From Microbaculum marinum (GTDB lineage Bacteria; Pseudomonadota; Alphaproteobacteria; Rhizobiales; Tepidamorphaceae): 64,000 nucleotides of DNA. This document shows, one piece after another, positions 17,985 through 26,298 of this stretch. The stretch lies in the NCBI RefSeq assembly GCF_042646165.1, contig NZ_JBHRTC010000005.1; one strand, written 5' to 3'. Made by a program: the position numbers and the translations under genes. The first letter of the stretch is position 1. Each line of letters opens with the position of its first letter. Below the pieces are notes generated by a model. The model was not told where the DNA came from. It did no database searches and saw only the letters and a program-made list of their open reading frames with translations.

Positions 17985-20399
17985 GTGGCCGCATCTCCAG
18001 ATCTGCGCAAGACCGAAGCACCGGGCGCTTTCGAGCGGCTCGACATAGCCACGCTGGAAATGCTGGAGCGCAAGATCCTCTGGCTGTCCTCGTGGATCAT
18101 TCACAACGCCAACCACATCCGGACGAATGTCGACGGACTGAAGGTCGGCGGCCACCAGGCATCGTCGGCGTCGCTGTCGACGGTCATGGCGGCGCTGTTC
18201 TTCAGGGTGCTCCGGCCGCAGGATCGGGTCGCGGTGAAGCCGCACGCGAGCCCCGCCTTCCATGCGATCCAGTACCTCTTCGGCAACCAGACGGTGGAGA
18301 AGCTGCAGGACTTCCGCGGCTTCGGCGGAGCCCAGTCCTACCCCTCCCGTACCAAGGACGCCGACGACGTCGACTTCTCCACCGGTTCGGTCGGACTGGG
18401 CGTCGCTGTGACCGCCTTTGCTAGCCTCGCGCAGGACTATGTGCGTGCCCGCGGCTGGATGAAGGATTGGCCCGAAGGGCGGATGGTTGCATTGCTCGGC
18501 GACGCCGAACTCGACGAAGGCAACATCTTCGAGTGCCTGCTCGAAGGCTGGAAGCACGATCTCAGGAATTGCTGGTGGGTCATCGACTACAACCGGCAGA
18601 GCCTCGATTCCGTCGTCTCAGACGCCCTGTTCCAGAAGCACGCCGACGTGTTCCGGGCGCTGGGCTGGGAGGTCGTGACGATCAAATACGGCAAGCTCCT
18701 GGAGGAGGCGTTCGCCAGGCCCGGCGGCAACGCCCTGCGGCGCTGGATCGACGAGTGCCCGAACGCGCTCTACTCGGCGCTGGTCTTTCAAGGCGGTTCC
18801 GCGTTCCGCAACCAGGTCGAGGCGGACCTGTCCGACGAGCCCGATGCCCTGACGATCGTCGAGTCTCTCGACGACGACGCCCTGCACAGACTGATGACCA
18901 ATCTCGGCGGCCATTGCATGGAGAGTGTCGTCGAGGCCTTCGAAACCGCGCCCGACGGCAAGCCTGTCTGCTTCATTGCCTACACCATCAAGGGCCACGG
19001 CCTGCCGTTCCAGGGTCACAAGGACAACCATGCCGGCCTGATGACTCGCGAGCAGATGGACGTTTTCCGCAAGGCCAACGACATCGCTCCCGGCGACGAG
19101 TGGGAGCGCACCGCCGGCCTCGGCATCGGGGAGGGCGAACTGGAGGATCTGCTCGCTGCCGTCCCGTTCAATGCGAAGGGCCCGCGCCGCCTCCACGCCG
19201 AGCAAATCGATGTGCCGGCGCTCCCGGAAATTTCCATACGCGGCGCGATGTCCACGCAGGAAGGCTTCGGCAAGATCCTCGATGCGATCGCCAGGACGAA
19301 GACCGAGCTTGCCGATCGCATCGTCACGACCTCGCCGGACGTCACCGTCTCCACCAACCTCGGGCCCTGGGTGAACCGGCGTGCGATCTTCGCGCGCGAG
19401 CCGCGGGCCGACGTCTTCCAGGAACGCAAGCTCATGTCCGCCCAGCGCTGGGACATGAGTCCGACCGGCCAGCACATCGAGCTCGGCATCGCCGAGAACA
19501 ACCTGTTCCTCAACCTCGGCGCGCTCGGGCTGACGCACACCCTGTTCGGCGAGCGCCTGCTGCCGATCGGCACCCTCTACGATCCTTTCATCGCGCGCGG
19601 CCTCGATGCCCTGAACTACGCCTGCTACCAGGACGCCCGCTTCATCCTTGCGGCCACCCCGTCGGGCATCTCGCTGGCGCCCGAGGGCGGCGCCCATCAA
19701 TCGATCGGCTCGCCGCTGATCGGCATGGCCCAGGACGGGCTTGCCTATTTCGAGCCGGCCTATGTCGACGAACTCGCCGTCATCATGGAATGGGCCTTCG
19801 AGTACATCCAGCGCGAGGCGAAGGCGGGCAAGGGCGACTGGCTGCACGAGCGCGAGGGCGGATCGGTCTATCTGCGCCTGTCGACCCGGCCGATCGATCA
19901 GCCGCTGCGCGAGATGGACGAGGGGCTGCGCGAGGGGATCATCCAGGGCGGCTACTGGATGCGGGAGCCGGCCGTGGGCGCGCAGTTGGCGATCGCCTAT
20001 ACCGGCACCGTCGCTCCCGAGGCCCAGTCGGCGCTCGGCCAGCTTCTCGAGCTCTCGCCCGGCGCCGGGCTGATGGCGATCACCTCCGCGGATCGCCTGA
20101 ACGCCGGCTGGCAGGCCGCTCGGAAGGCTCGCCAGATCGGTGCGGCCGCCAAGACCTCGCATGTCGAAACGCTGCTGGCGCCGCTGTCGCGCGACGCCCG
20201 CATCGTGACCGTCCTCGACGGACATCCCGCAACGCTTGCCTGGATCGGCTCCGTGCGGGGCCACCGCGTCGAGGCGCTGGGGGTCGAGCATTTCGGCCAG
20301 ACAGGAACGATTCCGGACCTGTACCGCCAGTACCGGATAGACCAGGCAGCCATCGTCGAGGCCGGCCTGTCGACACTTCCGAAAGGGCGTCGACGCTGA
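17985..20399 (+). CDS. mdeB: E1-type 2-oxoacid dehydrogenase / transketolase-like protein (MdeB)
   Basis: An 804-residue thiamine-diphosphate enzyme related to the homodimeric pyruvate dehydrogenase E1 (AceE). Visible features: 'KVGGHQASSAS' near the N-terminus, the ThDP motif 'GDAELDEGN' to 'DYNRQ' at about residues 170-205, 'KGHGLPFQGHKDNHAG', and the pyrimidine-domain part 'IELGIAENNLFLNLGALG'. In P. putida the mdeB product is proposed to oxidise 2-oxobutyrate made by MdeA. It starts with GTG at 17985 (AGGGGG upstream). No E2 or E3 gene is nearby, so it must borrow them from the housekeeping complex or act differently. It is co-directional with mdeA and probably in one operon. Confidence 0.82.
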   Translation: MAASPDLRKTEAPGAFERLDIATLEMLERKILWLSSWIIHNANHIRTNVDGLKVGGHQASSASLSTVMAALFFRVLRPQDRVAVKPHASPAFHAIQYLFGNQTVEKLQDFRGFGGAQSYPSRTKDADDVDFSTGSVGLGVAVTAFASLAQDYVRARGWMKDWPEGRMVALLGDAELDEGNIFECLLEGWKHDLRNCWWVIDYNRQSLDSVVSDALFQKHADVFRALGWEVVTIKYGKLLEEAFARPGGNALRRWIDECPNALYSALVFQGGSAFRNQVEADLSDEPDALTIVESLDDDALHRLMTNLGGHCMESVVEAFETAPDGKPVCFIAYTIKGHGLPFQGHKDNHAGLMTREQMDVFRKANDIAPGDEWERTAGLGIGEGELEDLLAAVPFNAKGPRRLHAEQIDVPALPEISIRGAMSTQEGFGKILDAIARTKTELADRIVTTSPDVTVSTNLGPWVNRRAIFAREPRADVFQERKLMSAQRWDMSPTGQHIELGIAENNLFLNLGALGLTHTLFGERLLPIGTLYDPFIARGLDALNYACYQDARFILAATPSGISLAPEGGAHQSIGSPLIGMAQDGLAYFEPAYVDELAVIMEWAFEYIQREAKAGKGDWLHEREGGSVYLRLSTRPIDQPLREMDEGLREGIIQGGYWMREPAVGAQLAIAYTGTVAPEAQSALGQLLELSPGAGLMAITSADRLNAGWQAARKARQIGAAAKTSHVETLLAPLSRDARIVTVLDGHPATLAWIGSVRGHRVEALGVEHFGQTGTIPDLYRQYRIDQAAIVEAGLSTLPKGRRR

Positions 20400-20439
20400 T
20401 ACGGTGCCGGCCGAAAAATCCGAACAGGGGAGACAGGTC

Positions 20440-21414
20440 ATGGTGAAGGCGATCAGGGTCGACGACTGGGGCGGTCCGGAGGTGCTCAAGTGGGTCGACG
20501 TCGATCAGCCGGAGCCGGGGCCGGGCGAGGCGCTGATCCGCCACAGGGCGGTCGGGCTGAACTTCATCGACGTCTACTTCCGCACCGGGCTCTACAAGAC
20601 GCCCAGCATGCCGTTCATCCCGGGCAACGAGGGCTCCGGCGACGTGATCGCGGTCGGTGACGGCGTCACCGATCTCGCCCCCGGCGACCGCGTCGCCTAT
20701 GCGGCGACCCCCGGCTCCTATTCCGAGGAGCGCGTCATCGCCGCCGACCGGCTGGTCAAGATCCCCGACGGCATCAGCTACGAGACCGCCGCGGCGATGA
20801 TGCTGAAGGGCATGACCGCCCAGTACCTGCTGCGCCGTACCTACAAGGTGCAGCCCGGCGACACGATCCTGTTCCATGCCGCCGCCGGCGGCGTCGGGCT
20901 GATCGCCTGCCAGTGGGCGAAGCACCTCGGCGCCACGGTGATCGGTACCGTGGGGTCGGAGGAGAAGGCTGAGCTCGCCCGGGCCCATGGCGCCACCCAC
21001 ACGATCAACTACCGGACCGAGGACTTCGTGGCCCGGACCCGCGAGCTGACCGGCGGCGAGGGCGTGCCGGTGGTCTACGATTCGGTCGGCAAGGACACCT
21101 ATCCCGGCTCGCTCGACTGCCTCAGGCCGCTCGGAGTGTGGGCGCTGTTCGGCCAGTCCTCCGGCGTCGTCCCCCCGATGGACCTCGGCATCCTCAGCCA
21201 GAAGGGCTCGCTCTACGTCACCCGGCCCACGCTGTTCACCTACGTCGCCAGGCGCGACGATCTCGTGGCGACCGCCAACGAGCTGTTCGACGTGGTGAAA
21301 TCCGGCGCCGTGACGATCGAGATCAACCAGACCTATCCGCTCGAGAACGCCGAGCAGGCGCACCGCGATCTGGAAGGCCGCAAGACCACCGGCGCGACGA
21401 TCATGACACTCTAG
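20440..21414 (+). CDS. Quinone oxidoreductase, zinc-independent MDR family (QOR)
   Basis: A 324-residue NADPH-dependent oxidoreductase of the medium-chain dehydrogenase/reductase family, quinone oxidoreductase branch. It has 'GLNFIDVYFRTGLY', 'PFIPGNEGSG', the Rossmann motif 'AAAGGVGLIACQWAK' and 'YDSVGKDTY'. The zinc-ligand cysteines of alcohol dehydrogenases are absent, as expected. The ATG at 20440 has GGGGAG about 10 bases upstream. It follows mdeB by 40 bp on the same strand and may be co-transcribed, perhaps handling reactive carbonyls or quinones, but no direct link to methionine breakdown is visible. Confidence 0.9.
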   Translation: MVKAIRVDDWGGPEVLKWVDVDQPEPGPGEALIRHRAVGLNFIDVYFRTGLYKTPSMPFIPGNEGSGDVIAVGDGVTDLAPGDRVAYAATPGSYSEERVIAADRLVKIPDGISYETAAAMMLKGMTAQYLLRRTYKVQPGDTILFHAAAGGVGLIACQWAKHLGATVIGTVGSEEKAELARAHGATHTINYRTEDFVARTRELTGGEGVPVVYDSVGKDTYPGSLDCLRPLGVWALFGQSSGVVPPMDLGILSQKGSLYVTRPTLFTYVARRDDLVATANELFDVVKSGAVTIEINQTYPLENAEQAHRDLEGRKTTGATIMTL

Positions 21415-21551
21415 CAGGCTGCCCGGCGGCGCCCGGTTGCGCCGCCGTTTCGCCGTGGTCGAACTTTCGACACCTTTGCTGCGTTGTCTCATTGCTGCCG
21501 GCAGGCGGAGCCGTGTCGGTACGCCGCGTCGTGGCGTGCCGGACGGGTTCT

Positions 21552-21579
21552 TTGATACAGCCTCCGCTTGGCTTATAGT
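21552..21579 (+). promoter_or_regulatory. Candidate sigma-70-type promoter of the histidine-repeat gene
   Basis: TTGATA (21552-21557) and TATAGT (21574-21579) are separated by 16 bp. This would start transcription near 21586, about 60 bp before the ATG at 21648, which itself follows a CGGAGG ribosome-binding site. It is the best -35/-10 match I saw in the 232-bp gap. Confidence 0.5.
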
Positions 21580-21647
21580 CGGTACTGTCCGGGGGCTCGG
21601 ACAATAATCGGGAGAGATCGGGACCGACGGTTCCGTTCGGAGGATTC

Positions 21648-24600
21648 ATGGCCCCCAGGATCGGCATTTCCATCCACACCTTCATTCGCGTCGCACTCGC
21701 CTCTGCCGCCCTCATGCCGGGGTTGCTGGCATCCGCCGCGATCGCCCAGGACGGCGCACTGTCGACGGGCGATGCGCTGACGACGCAATTCTCCGGCTTC
21801 GCCAGCACCTCCGATGCCGATCCGCTCCCCGATCCCGACGGCGTCACGGTGCGGGCGCTGCGCCTCGGCAACCCGGGCTTTGCCGCCGACGGCTCGATCT
21901 GGCCCGACGTGCCGGAAGGACTGGCGCTGACGGCCCGCCAGACCGGCCAGGTGTTCGCCACCACCTTCGACGACCAGTCCCCCGCCGACGCCTACGTCGC
22001 GGCCACCTCCGCCTTCGGGCTCTACCGCAGCGGCGACGGCTGGGCGCCCGGCATGTGGGGCGAGGGCGGCGGTCCCGGCACCATCTGGAAGCTGGAAGCC
22101 GCCAACGGCTACAGCCCGGTTCCCTTCGCCAACGTCACGGGCGACGGCACCGACAACGGAGGTGCCGGACTCGGCGGCCTGACCTTCGACCCGTGGAACC
22201 GGCAACTCTTCGCCGCCGACCTGGAAAGCGGCCTGATCCACCGGATCGACCTTGCGACCGGCGAGACCGTCCAGACCTTCGATCACGGCCTCGACGGCCG
22301 CTCCTACTTCCTCGACGTGCCGTCCGGCCAGTACCTCGTCCTCGACGTCATTCCCGACGTGCCCGGCGAACCCCGCTACCAGGACTGCACCGATGCCTCC
22401 GGCGCCGCCGCACCGTTCTGGCGGACGCCGGAATGCTGGAACTACGCCGATTTCCGCCGCCGCGTCTGGGGCCTCGGCGTGCAGCGCGATCCGGTCACCG
22501 ATCAGGTGCGCCTGTACTACGCGGTCTGGGGCGGCGCTGCGCTCGGTGCGGACGGATGGGAGACCGCCGGCGACGACGCCGCCACCACGGTCTGGTCGGT
22601 CCGCCTCGACGGCAATGGCGGCTTCGACCTCACCGACGTGCAGCGCGAATTCGTGGTGCCGCCGCTGGTCCCGCAGACCGAAGGCGGTATCCAGGCCGAA
22701 TCGCCGCCCGTCACCGACATAGCCTTCTCGTCCGACGGCGCCATGGTTCTGGCCGAGCGTGGCCGGCCGGCGCCGGACCTGCAGGGTGGGCAAGGCCGGC
22801 TCGTCCAGCCCGATTCCGCCCGCGTCATGCTGTTCATCCGCAACGATGACGGGGTCTGGGAGCCGGAGGGCCGCTACGATGCGGGCTTCCCGGAGCGCGG
22901 CCCCGACAGCGCCCCCTACATCCGGGCCAACGCGGCCGGCGGCCTTGCCCTCGGCGACGGCTATACGGACGACGGTGACATCGACCCGGAAGCGCCCGAT
23001 TCGACGGTTTGGATGTCCGCCGATCCCCTGTGCGCGCCGAACGGCCCCTGTATCGATCGCCAGTCGGGGCAGGCGACCGTCCAGGGTCCCCTAGGTGGCA
23101 TACAGGGATCCCCGATCTCGGCCACGACGGACCTGGTGCCGCCTGCCGCGATCCAGGACTACCCTTCGGGCGGCGGACCCGTCACGCAGCCTCAGGGCCT
23201 CCTGGAGGCCTATCTCGTCCCCACGCCGGACACAGGCTCCATCATCGGCGCCATGGGCGACGTCGCCATCTACCGGGCCGAGGCACCCACCCAGATCGTC
23301 GAACTGCCGGAGGAGGTTCCACAGGAACTGATCGAGGAGTTGCCGCCGGAGGTGGTGACCCCGGACAATCCTTTGCCCGATCTGGCCGTTGCCAAGACCG
23401 GTCTGGGCCGCTGCGCGCCTGGCAGCCAGTGCGTCTACCAGATCTCCGTCACCAATCGCGGCCCGGTCGACTACAACGGTCCGATCCTGCTGACCGACAC
23501 CATCGGTGCGCCCAACGTCTCGCTCGCCGGCGCCACCGGCGACCAGTGGGACTGCTTCGCCGCCGACGGCAACATCTACTGTCAGTATCCGGCCACCACC
23601 CTCGCACCGGGCGCCAGCCTCTCGTTCGCCCTTACGCTGCAGCCCGGCGCGAACCATAGCGAGCCGCGCCTGAACAACTGTGCCGCGGTCACCTGGCTGG
23701 GGCTGCAGGGACGTGACCGCATTCGCGCCGTGCAGGCCGAACTGAAGCGGCGCGGCTACGATCCGGGCTCGGTCGACGGCATCATGGGTCCGAACACGTC
23801 CAACGCCATCCGCAGCGCCGAAGCCGCGGCCGGCCTTCCCGCGACCGGTCAGATCAATCCGACCTTCATCGAGGCGCTCTACGGTCCAGGCGCCAATCAG
23901 GATGGCGACGCCAGTCCCGGCAACGACCAGGACTGCGCAATCATTCCCGTCGACGTCCCGCCGCCGTCGGGTCATCAGGTCCAGGTCTCGGGCTTCCATC
24001 GCAAGTTCGATTCACTGAACCACGACCAGACCACCAGCGCACCTGTCCAGTTCCACGACCTCGATCTGTCCTATTTCCATCGCACCTGGCAGTCGTCCCT
24101 GCACGACGTCAGCTACAGCCAGCCGATCCCGATCCACCGGGTGGCGCTGTCGCAGTTCCACCTCACCTGGGGGTCGGGCCTGCACGACGGCATCTACACG
24201 CGCCTCGTGCCGATCCACTCGGTTTCGATTTCGGGGTTCCACGACTCCTTCCAGTCGATCCAGCACGACTACTACACCTCCTCGCAGGTTCCGTTTCATC
24301 GCCCGGCACTGTCCAGTTTCCACCGGAGCTGGAACTCGCAGCGCCATGACGGCATCGTGACGCGTATCGCCCCGCTGCACTGGGTCCAGCTTTCGGCGTT
24401 CCACCGCCGTTTCGCCTCGGGCCTGCACGACAACGCCGTGACGCGGCTGCGTCCGGTCCATGGCCCGTCGCTATCGAACTTCCACAACTTCAATCAGTCG
24501 AGCCTGCATGATCCGCTGACATCGCGGGTCAGGCCGATCCACCAGCCGGCCGTATCGAACTTCCACAGCAACGGCATCTCGGCACAGCACAGCCCGGCCA

Positions 24601-26249
24601 CGTCGCGGCCGCGACCGGATCACTTCACGAACCTGTCGAGCTTCCACCGGACGTTCGTCTCCAACCAGCACGAGCCGCTCACGACCCGCCTCAAGCCGGT
24701 GCACAATCCGTCGGTCTCGAACTTCCACAGCAACGGCAGTTCCGCGGTCCACAGCCCTCTGACGTCGCAGCCGCGCGACATCCACCTGCTGACGATGTCC
24801 AACTACCACCGGACGAATCCGTCTGCCTCGCACAATCCGGCAACGACCTCCAGCCGGCCTGTCCATGCCCCGTCGGTCTCGACCTTCCACCGAAACGGCC
24901 AGTCGCGGCTGCACAACTCGACGACCTCGCAAGCGGCGCCCGTCCATGCGCCGGCCATTTCGACGTTCCATCGCACCGGTCAGTCCGGCCTGCACAATTC
25001 GGCCTCCTCGCAGGGCCAGTCGCCGTCCCATCAGCTGGGCCTGTCGAACTTCCACCGCAGCAGTGCTTCGACCCTGCACAACAACCGGACCTCCCAGGGG
25101 ACCTCTCCGTCGCACAATCCGGCGCTGTCGAACTTCCACCGCAACGGTCAGTCGGACCAGCACAGGCCGCAGACCTCGTCGGCGATGTCGCCCGGCCAGC
25201 CCATCCACAGCGACGGAGTGTCCCGGGCCGTGAAACCGGTCGTTCCGACGCTGCCGGCTCACAATCCGGCCGTATCCCGAAACGCGACCCAACCGGCCCA
25301 CAATCCGGCTCGGTCCGATGCCGACAGGCAGCCGGCACACAACTCGACGATTTCCGCGCAGGTTTCACCCCCGCGGACGCCGAACCAGCCGAACGTGCCG
25401 AAACCTCCCGTGGTGCCGACGCACGACACGAATGCGTCGCGGGCGGCCACGGTACCCTCGCACAACACCAACCAGTCGCAGTCGCAGAGCAGGCCGCAGC
25501 AGCCGGCGGTTCCCACGCACAACACCAATGCGTCGCGGGCAGCCACCGTGCCGTCGCACAGCACCAGCCAATCGCAGTCGCAGAGCAGGCCGCAGCAACC
25601 GGCGGTTCCCACGCACAACACCAATGCGTCGCGGGCAGCCACCGTGCCGTCGCACAGCACCAGCCAGTCGCAGTCGCAGAGCAGGCCGCAGCAACCGGCG
25701 GTTCCCACGCACAATCCGAACGTGTCCCGAGCGGCCACGGTCCCGCGGGTGCCCGCCCACGATACGGCCCGGTCCCAGGCGGCCAACCAGCCCAGGCCGT
25801 CGGCGCCCCAGCCCGTCGCACCTAAGCCCGCCGCTCCGAAACCGGCCGCGCCCAAGCCGCCGGCCCCGGCTCCTGCGGCGCCGAAGCAACCCGCAGTGCC
25901 GTCGCACAATTCCAGTGTCTCCCAGGCGCAGGATCAGCAGAAGCAGATGCAGCAGCAGCTTCTCAAGCAGCAGCAACAGCAACAGCAGCAAATGCAGCAG
26001 CAGTTGCAGAAGCAGCAGCAACAGCAGCAGCAACAGCAGCAGCAATTGCTGCAGCAGCGGCAACAGCAGATCCAGCAGCAACAGCAGCAGCAACAAAAGG
26101 CGCTACAGCAGCGTCAGCAACAGATTCAGCAGATGCAGCAGCAACAACAGGCGCAGCCGAAGTCCAACAGCAATGCTCATGATCCCAACGTGTCGCGCGT
26201 CCAGCAGATGCAGAAGCAACTCCAGCAGCAGAAGGGCGGCAACCGGTAA
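21648..26249 (+). CDS. Large secreted protein: DUF11, peptidoglycan-binding, His-repeat and Gln-rich regions
   Basis: A 1533-residue exported protein of unknown function. In order: signal peptide (1-34, ending 'ASAAIAQ'); a 540-residue region with repeated Trp/Gly/Asp loops, possibly a beta-propeller ('GGLTFDPWNRQLFAADLESG', 'VTDIAFSSDGAMVLAE'); an acidic proline hinge; a DUF11/CARDB-like adhesin domain from 577 ('LAVAKTG', 'VYQISVTNRGP'); a PG_binding_1 domain from about 689 ('IRAVQAELKRRGYDPG'); fifteen histidine repeats (781-1191); three 32-residue Ser/Gln/His repeats (1258-1353); an Ala/Pro linker; and a glutamine tract (about 1426-1503). The domains point to a wall- or surface-attached protein. 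The histidine repeats suggest metal binding, which is inference. It probably forms a unit with the next gene. Confidence 0.85.
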   Translation: MAPRIGISIHTFIRVALASAALMPGLLASAAIAQDGALSTGDALTTQFSGFASTSDADPLPDPDGVTVRALRLGNPGFAADGSIWPDVPEGLALTARQTGQVFATTFDDQSPADAYVAATSAFGLYRSGDGWAPGMWGEGGGPGTIWKLEAANGYSPVPFANVTGDGTDNGGAGLGGLTFDPWNRQLFAADLESGLIHRIDLATGETVQTFDHGLDGRSYFLDVPSGQYLVLDVIPDVPGEPRYQDCTDASGAAAPFWRTPECWNYADFRRRVWGLGVQRDPVTDQVRLYYAVWGGAALGADGWETAGDDAATTVWSVRLDGNGGFDLTDVQREFVVPPLVPQTEGGIQAESPPVTDIAFSSDGAMVLAERGRPAPDLQGGQGRLVQPDSARVMLFIRNDDGVWEPEGRYDAGFPERGPDSAPYIRANAAGGLALGDGYTDDGDIDPEAPDSTVWMSADPLCAPNGPCIDRQSGQATVQGPLGGIQGSPISATTDLVPPAAIQDYPSGGGPVTQPQGLLEAYLVPTPDTGSIIGAMGDVAIYRAEAPTQIVELPEEVPQELIEELPPEVVTPDNPLPDLAVAKTGLGRCAPGSQCVYQISVTNRGPVDYNGPILLTDTIGAPNVSLAGATGDQWDCFAADGNIYCQYPATTLAPGASLSFALTLQPGANHSEPRLNNCAAVTWLGLQGRDRIRAVQAELKRRGYDPGSVDGIMGPNTSNAIRSAEAAAGLPATGQINPTFIEALYGPGANQDGDASPGNDQDCAIIPVDVPPPSGHQVQVSGFHRKFDSLNHDQTTSAPVQFHDLDLSYFHRTWQSSLHDVSYSQPIPIHRVALSQFHLTWGSGLHDGIYTRLVPIHSVSISGFHDSFQSIQHDYYTSSQVPFHRPALSSFHRSWNSQRHDGIVTRIAPLHWVQLSAFHRRFASGLHDNAVTRLRPVHGPSLSNFHNFNQSSLHDPLTSRVRPIHQPAVSNFHSNGISAQHSPATSRPRPDHFTNLSSFHRTFVSNQHEPLTTRLKPVHNPSVSNFHSNGSSAVHSPLTSQPRDIHLLTMSNYHRTNPSASHNPATTSSRPVHAPSVSTFHRNGQSRLHNSTTSQAAPVHAPAISTFHRTGQSGLHNSASSQGQSPSHQLGLSNFHRSSASTLHNNRTSQGTSPSHNPALSNFHRNGQSDQHRPQTSSAMSPGQPIHSDGVSRAVKPVVPTLPAHNPAVSRNATQPAHNPARSDADRQPAHNSTISAQVSPPRTPNQPNVPKPPVVPTHDTNASRAATVPSHNTNQSQSQSRPQQPAVPTHNTNASRAATVPSHSTSQSQSQSRPQQPAVPTHNTNASRAATVPSHSTSQSQSQSRPQQPAVPTHNPNVSRAATVPRVPAHDTARSQAANQPRPSAPQPVAPKPAAPKPAAPKPPAPAPAAPKQPAVPSHNSSVSQAQDQQKQMQQQLLKQQQQQQQQMQQQLQKQQQQQQQQQQQLLQQRQQQIQQQQQQQQKALQQRQQQIQQMQQQQQAQPKSNSNAHDPNVSRVQQMQKQLQQQKGGNR
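23988..25220 (+). repeat. Fifteen tandem 27-codon (81-bp) histidine repeats
   Basis: Units 1-12 are exactly 27 residues; units 13-15 are 28, 28 and 31. Each unit follows S-x-F-H-x4-S-x2-H-x10-H-x4. Histidine is invariant at positions 4, 12 and (in 27-mers) 23, serine at 1 and 9, and Phe/Tyr at 3. Units 1-6 have Trp or Phe at position 7, while later units mostly have Asn-Gly there. Adjacent units are alike in protein but differ in DNA, so they are old and under selection. Confidence 0.95.
25419..25706 (+). repeat. Three 96-bp direct repeats (32 codons), nearly identical
   Basis: Units at 25419-25514, 25515-25610 and 25611-25706 encode T-H-N-T-N-A-S-R-A-A-T-V-P-S-H and a Ser/Gln stretch ending QQPAVP. 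Units 2 and 3 differ at single bases; a fourth, partial and diverged copy follows to about 25765. The near identity indicates recent slippage or recombination, unlike the 81-bp repeats upstream. Confidence 0.93.
25923..26155 (+). repeat. CAG/CAA tract coding for a glutamine-rich tail
   Basis: About 78 codons in which most are CAG or CAA, broken by single Met, Leu, Lys, Arg and Ile codons. It encodes a glutamine-rich, probably coiled or aggregation-prone segment near the C-terminus of the histidine-repeat protein. The antisense frames give long leucine-rich open frames that are not genes. Confidence 0.92.
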
Positions 26250-26298
26250 GGCGTGGCCGATCGGGTCGGCCGCTCGCGCGGCACTGGCATCCCTGTCG

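Noticed and set aside
25419..25706. 96-bp direct repeats as a CRISPR array
   Set aside because: The repeats are contiguous without unique spacers and lie in frame inside a long gene; no cas genes in the window.
25365..26096. Leucine-rich minus-strand frame opposite the glutamine tract, and cysteine/tryptophan-rich frames opposite the 96-bp repeats
   Set aside because: They are translations of CTG/TTG from antisense CAG/CAA and of repeat DNA; no start signals.
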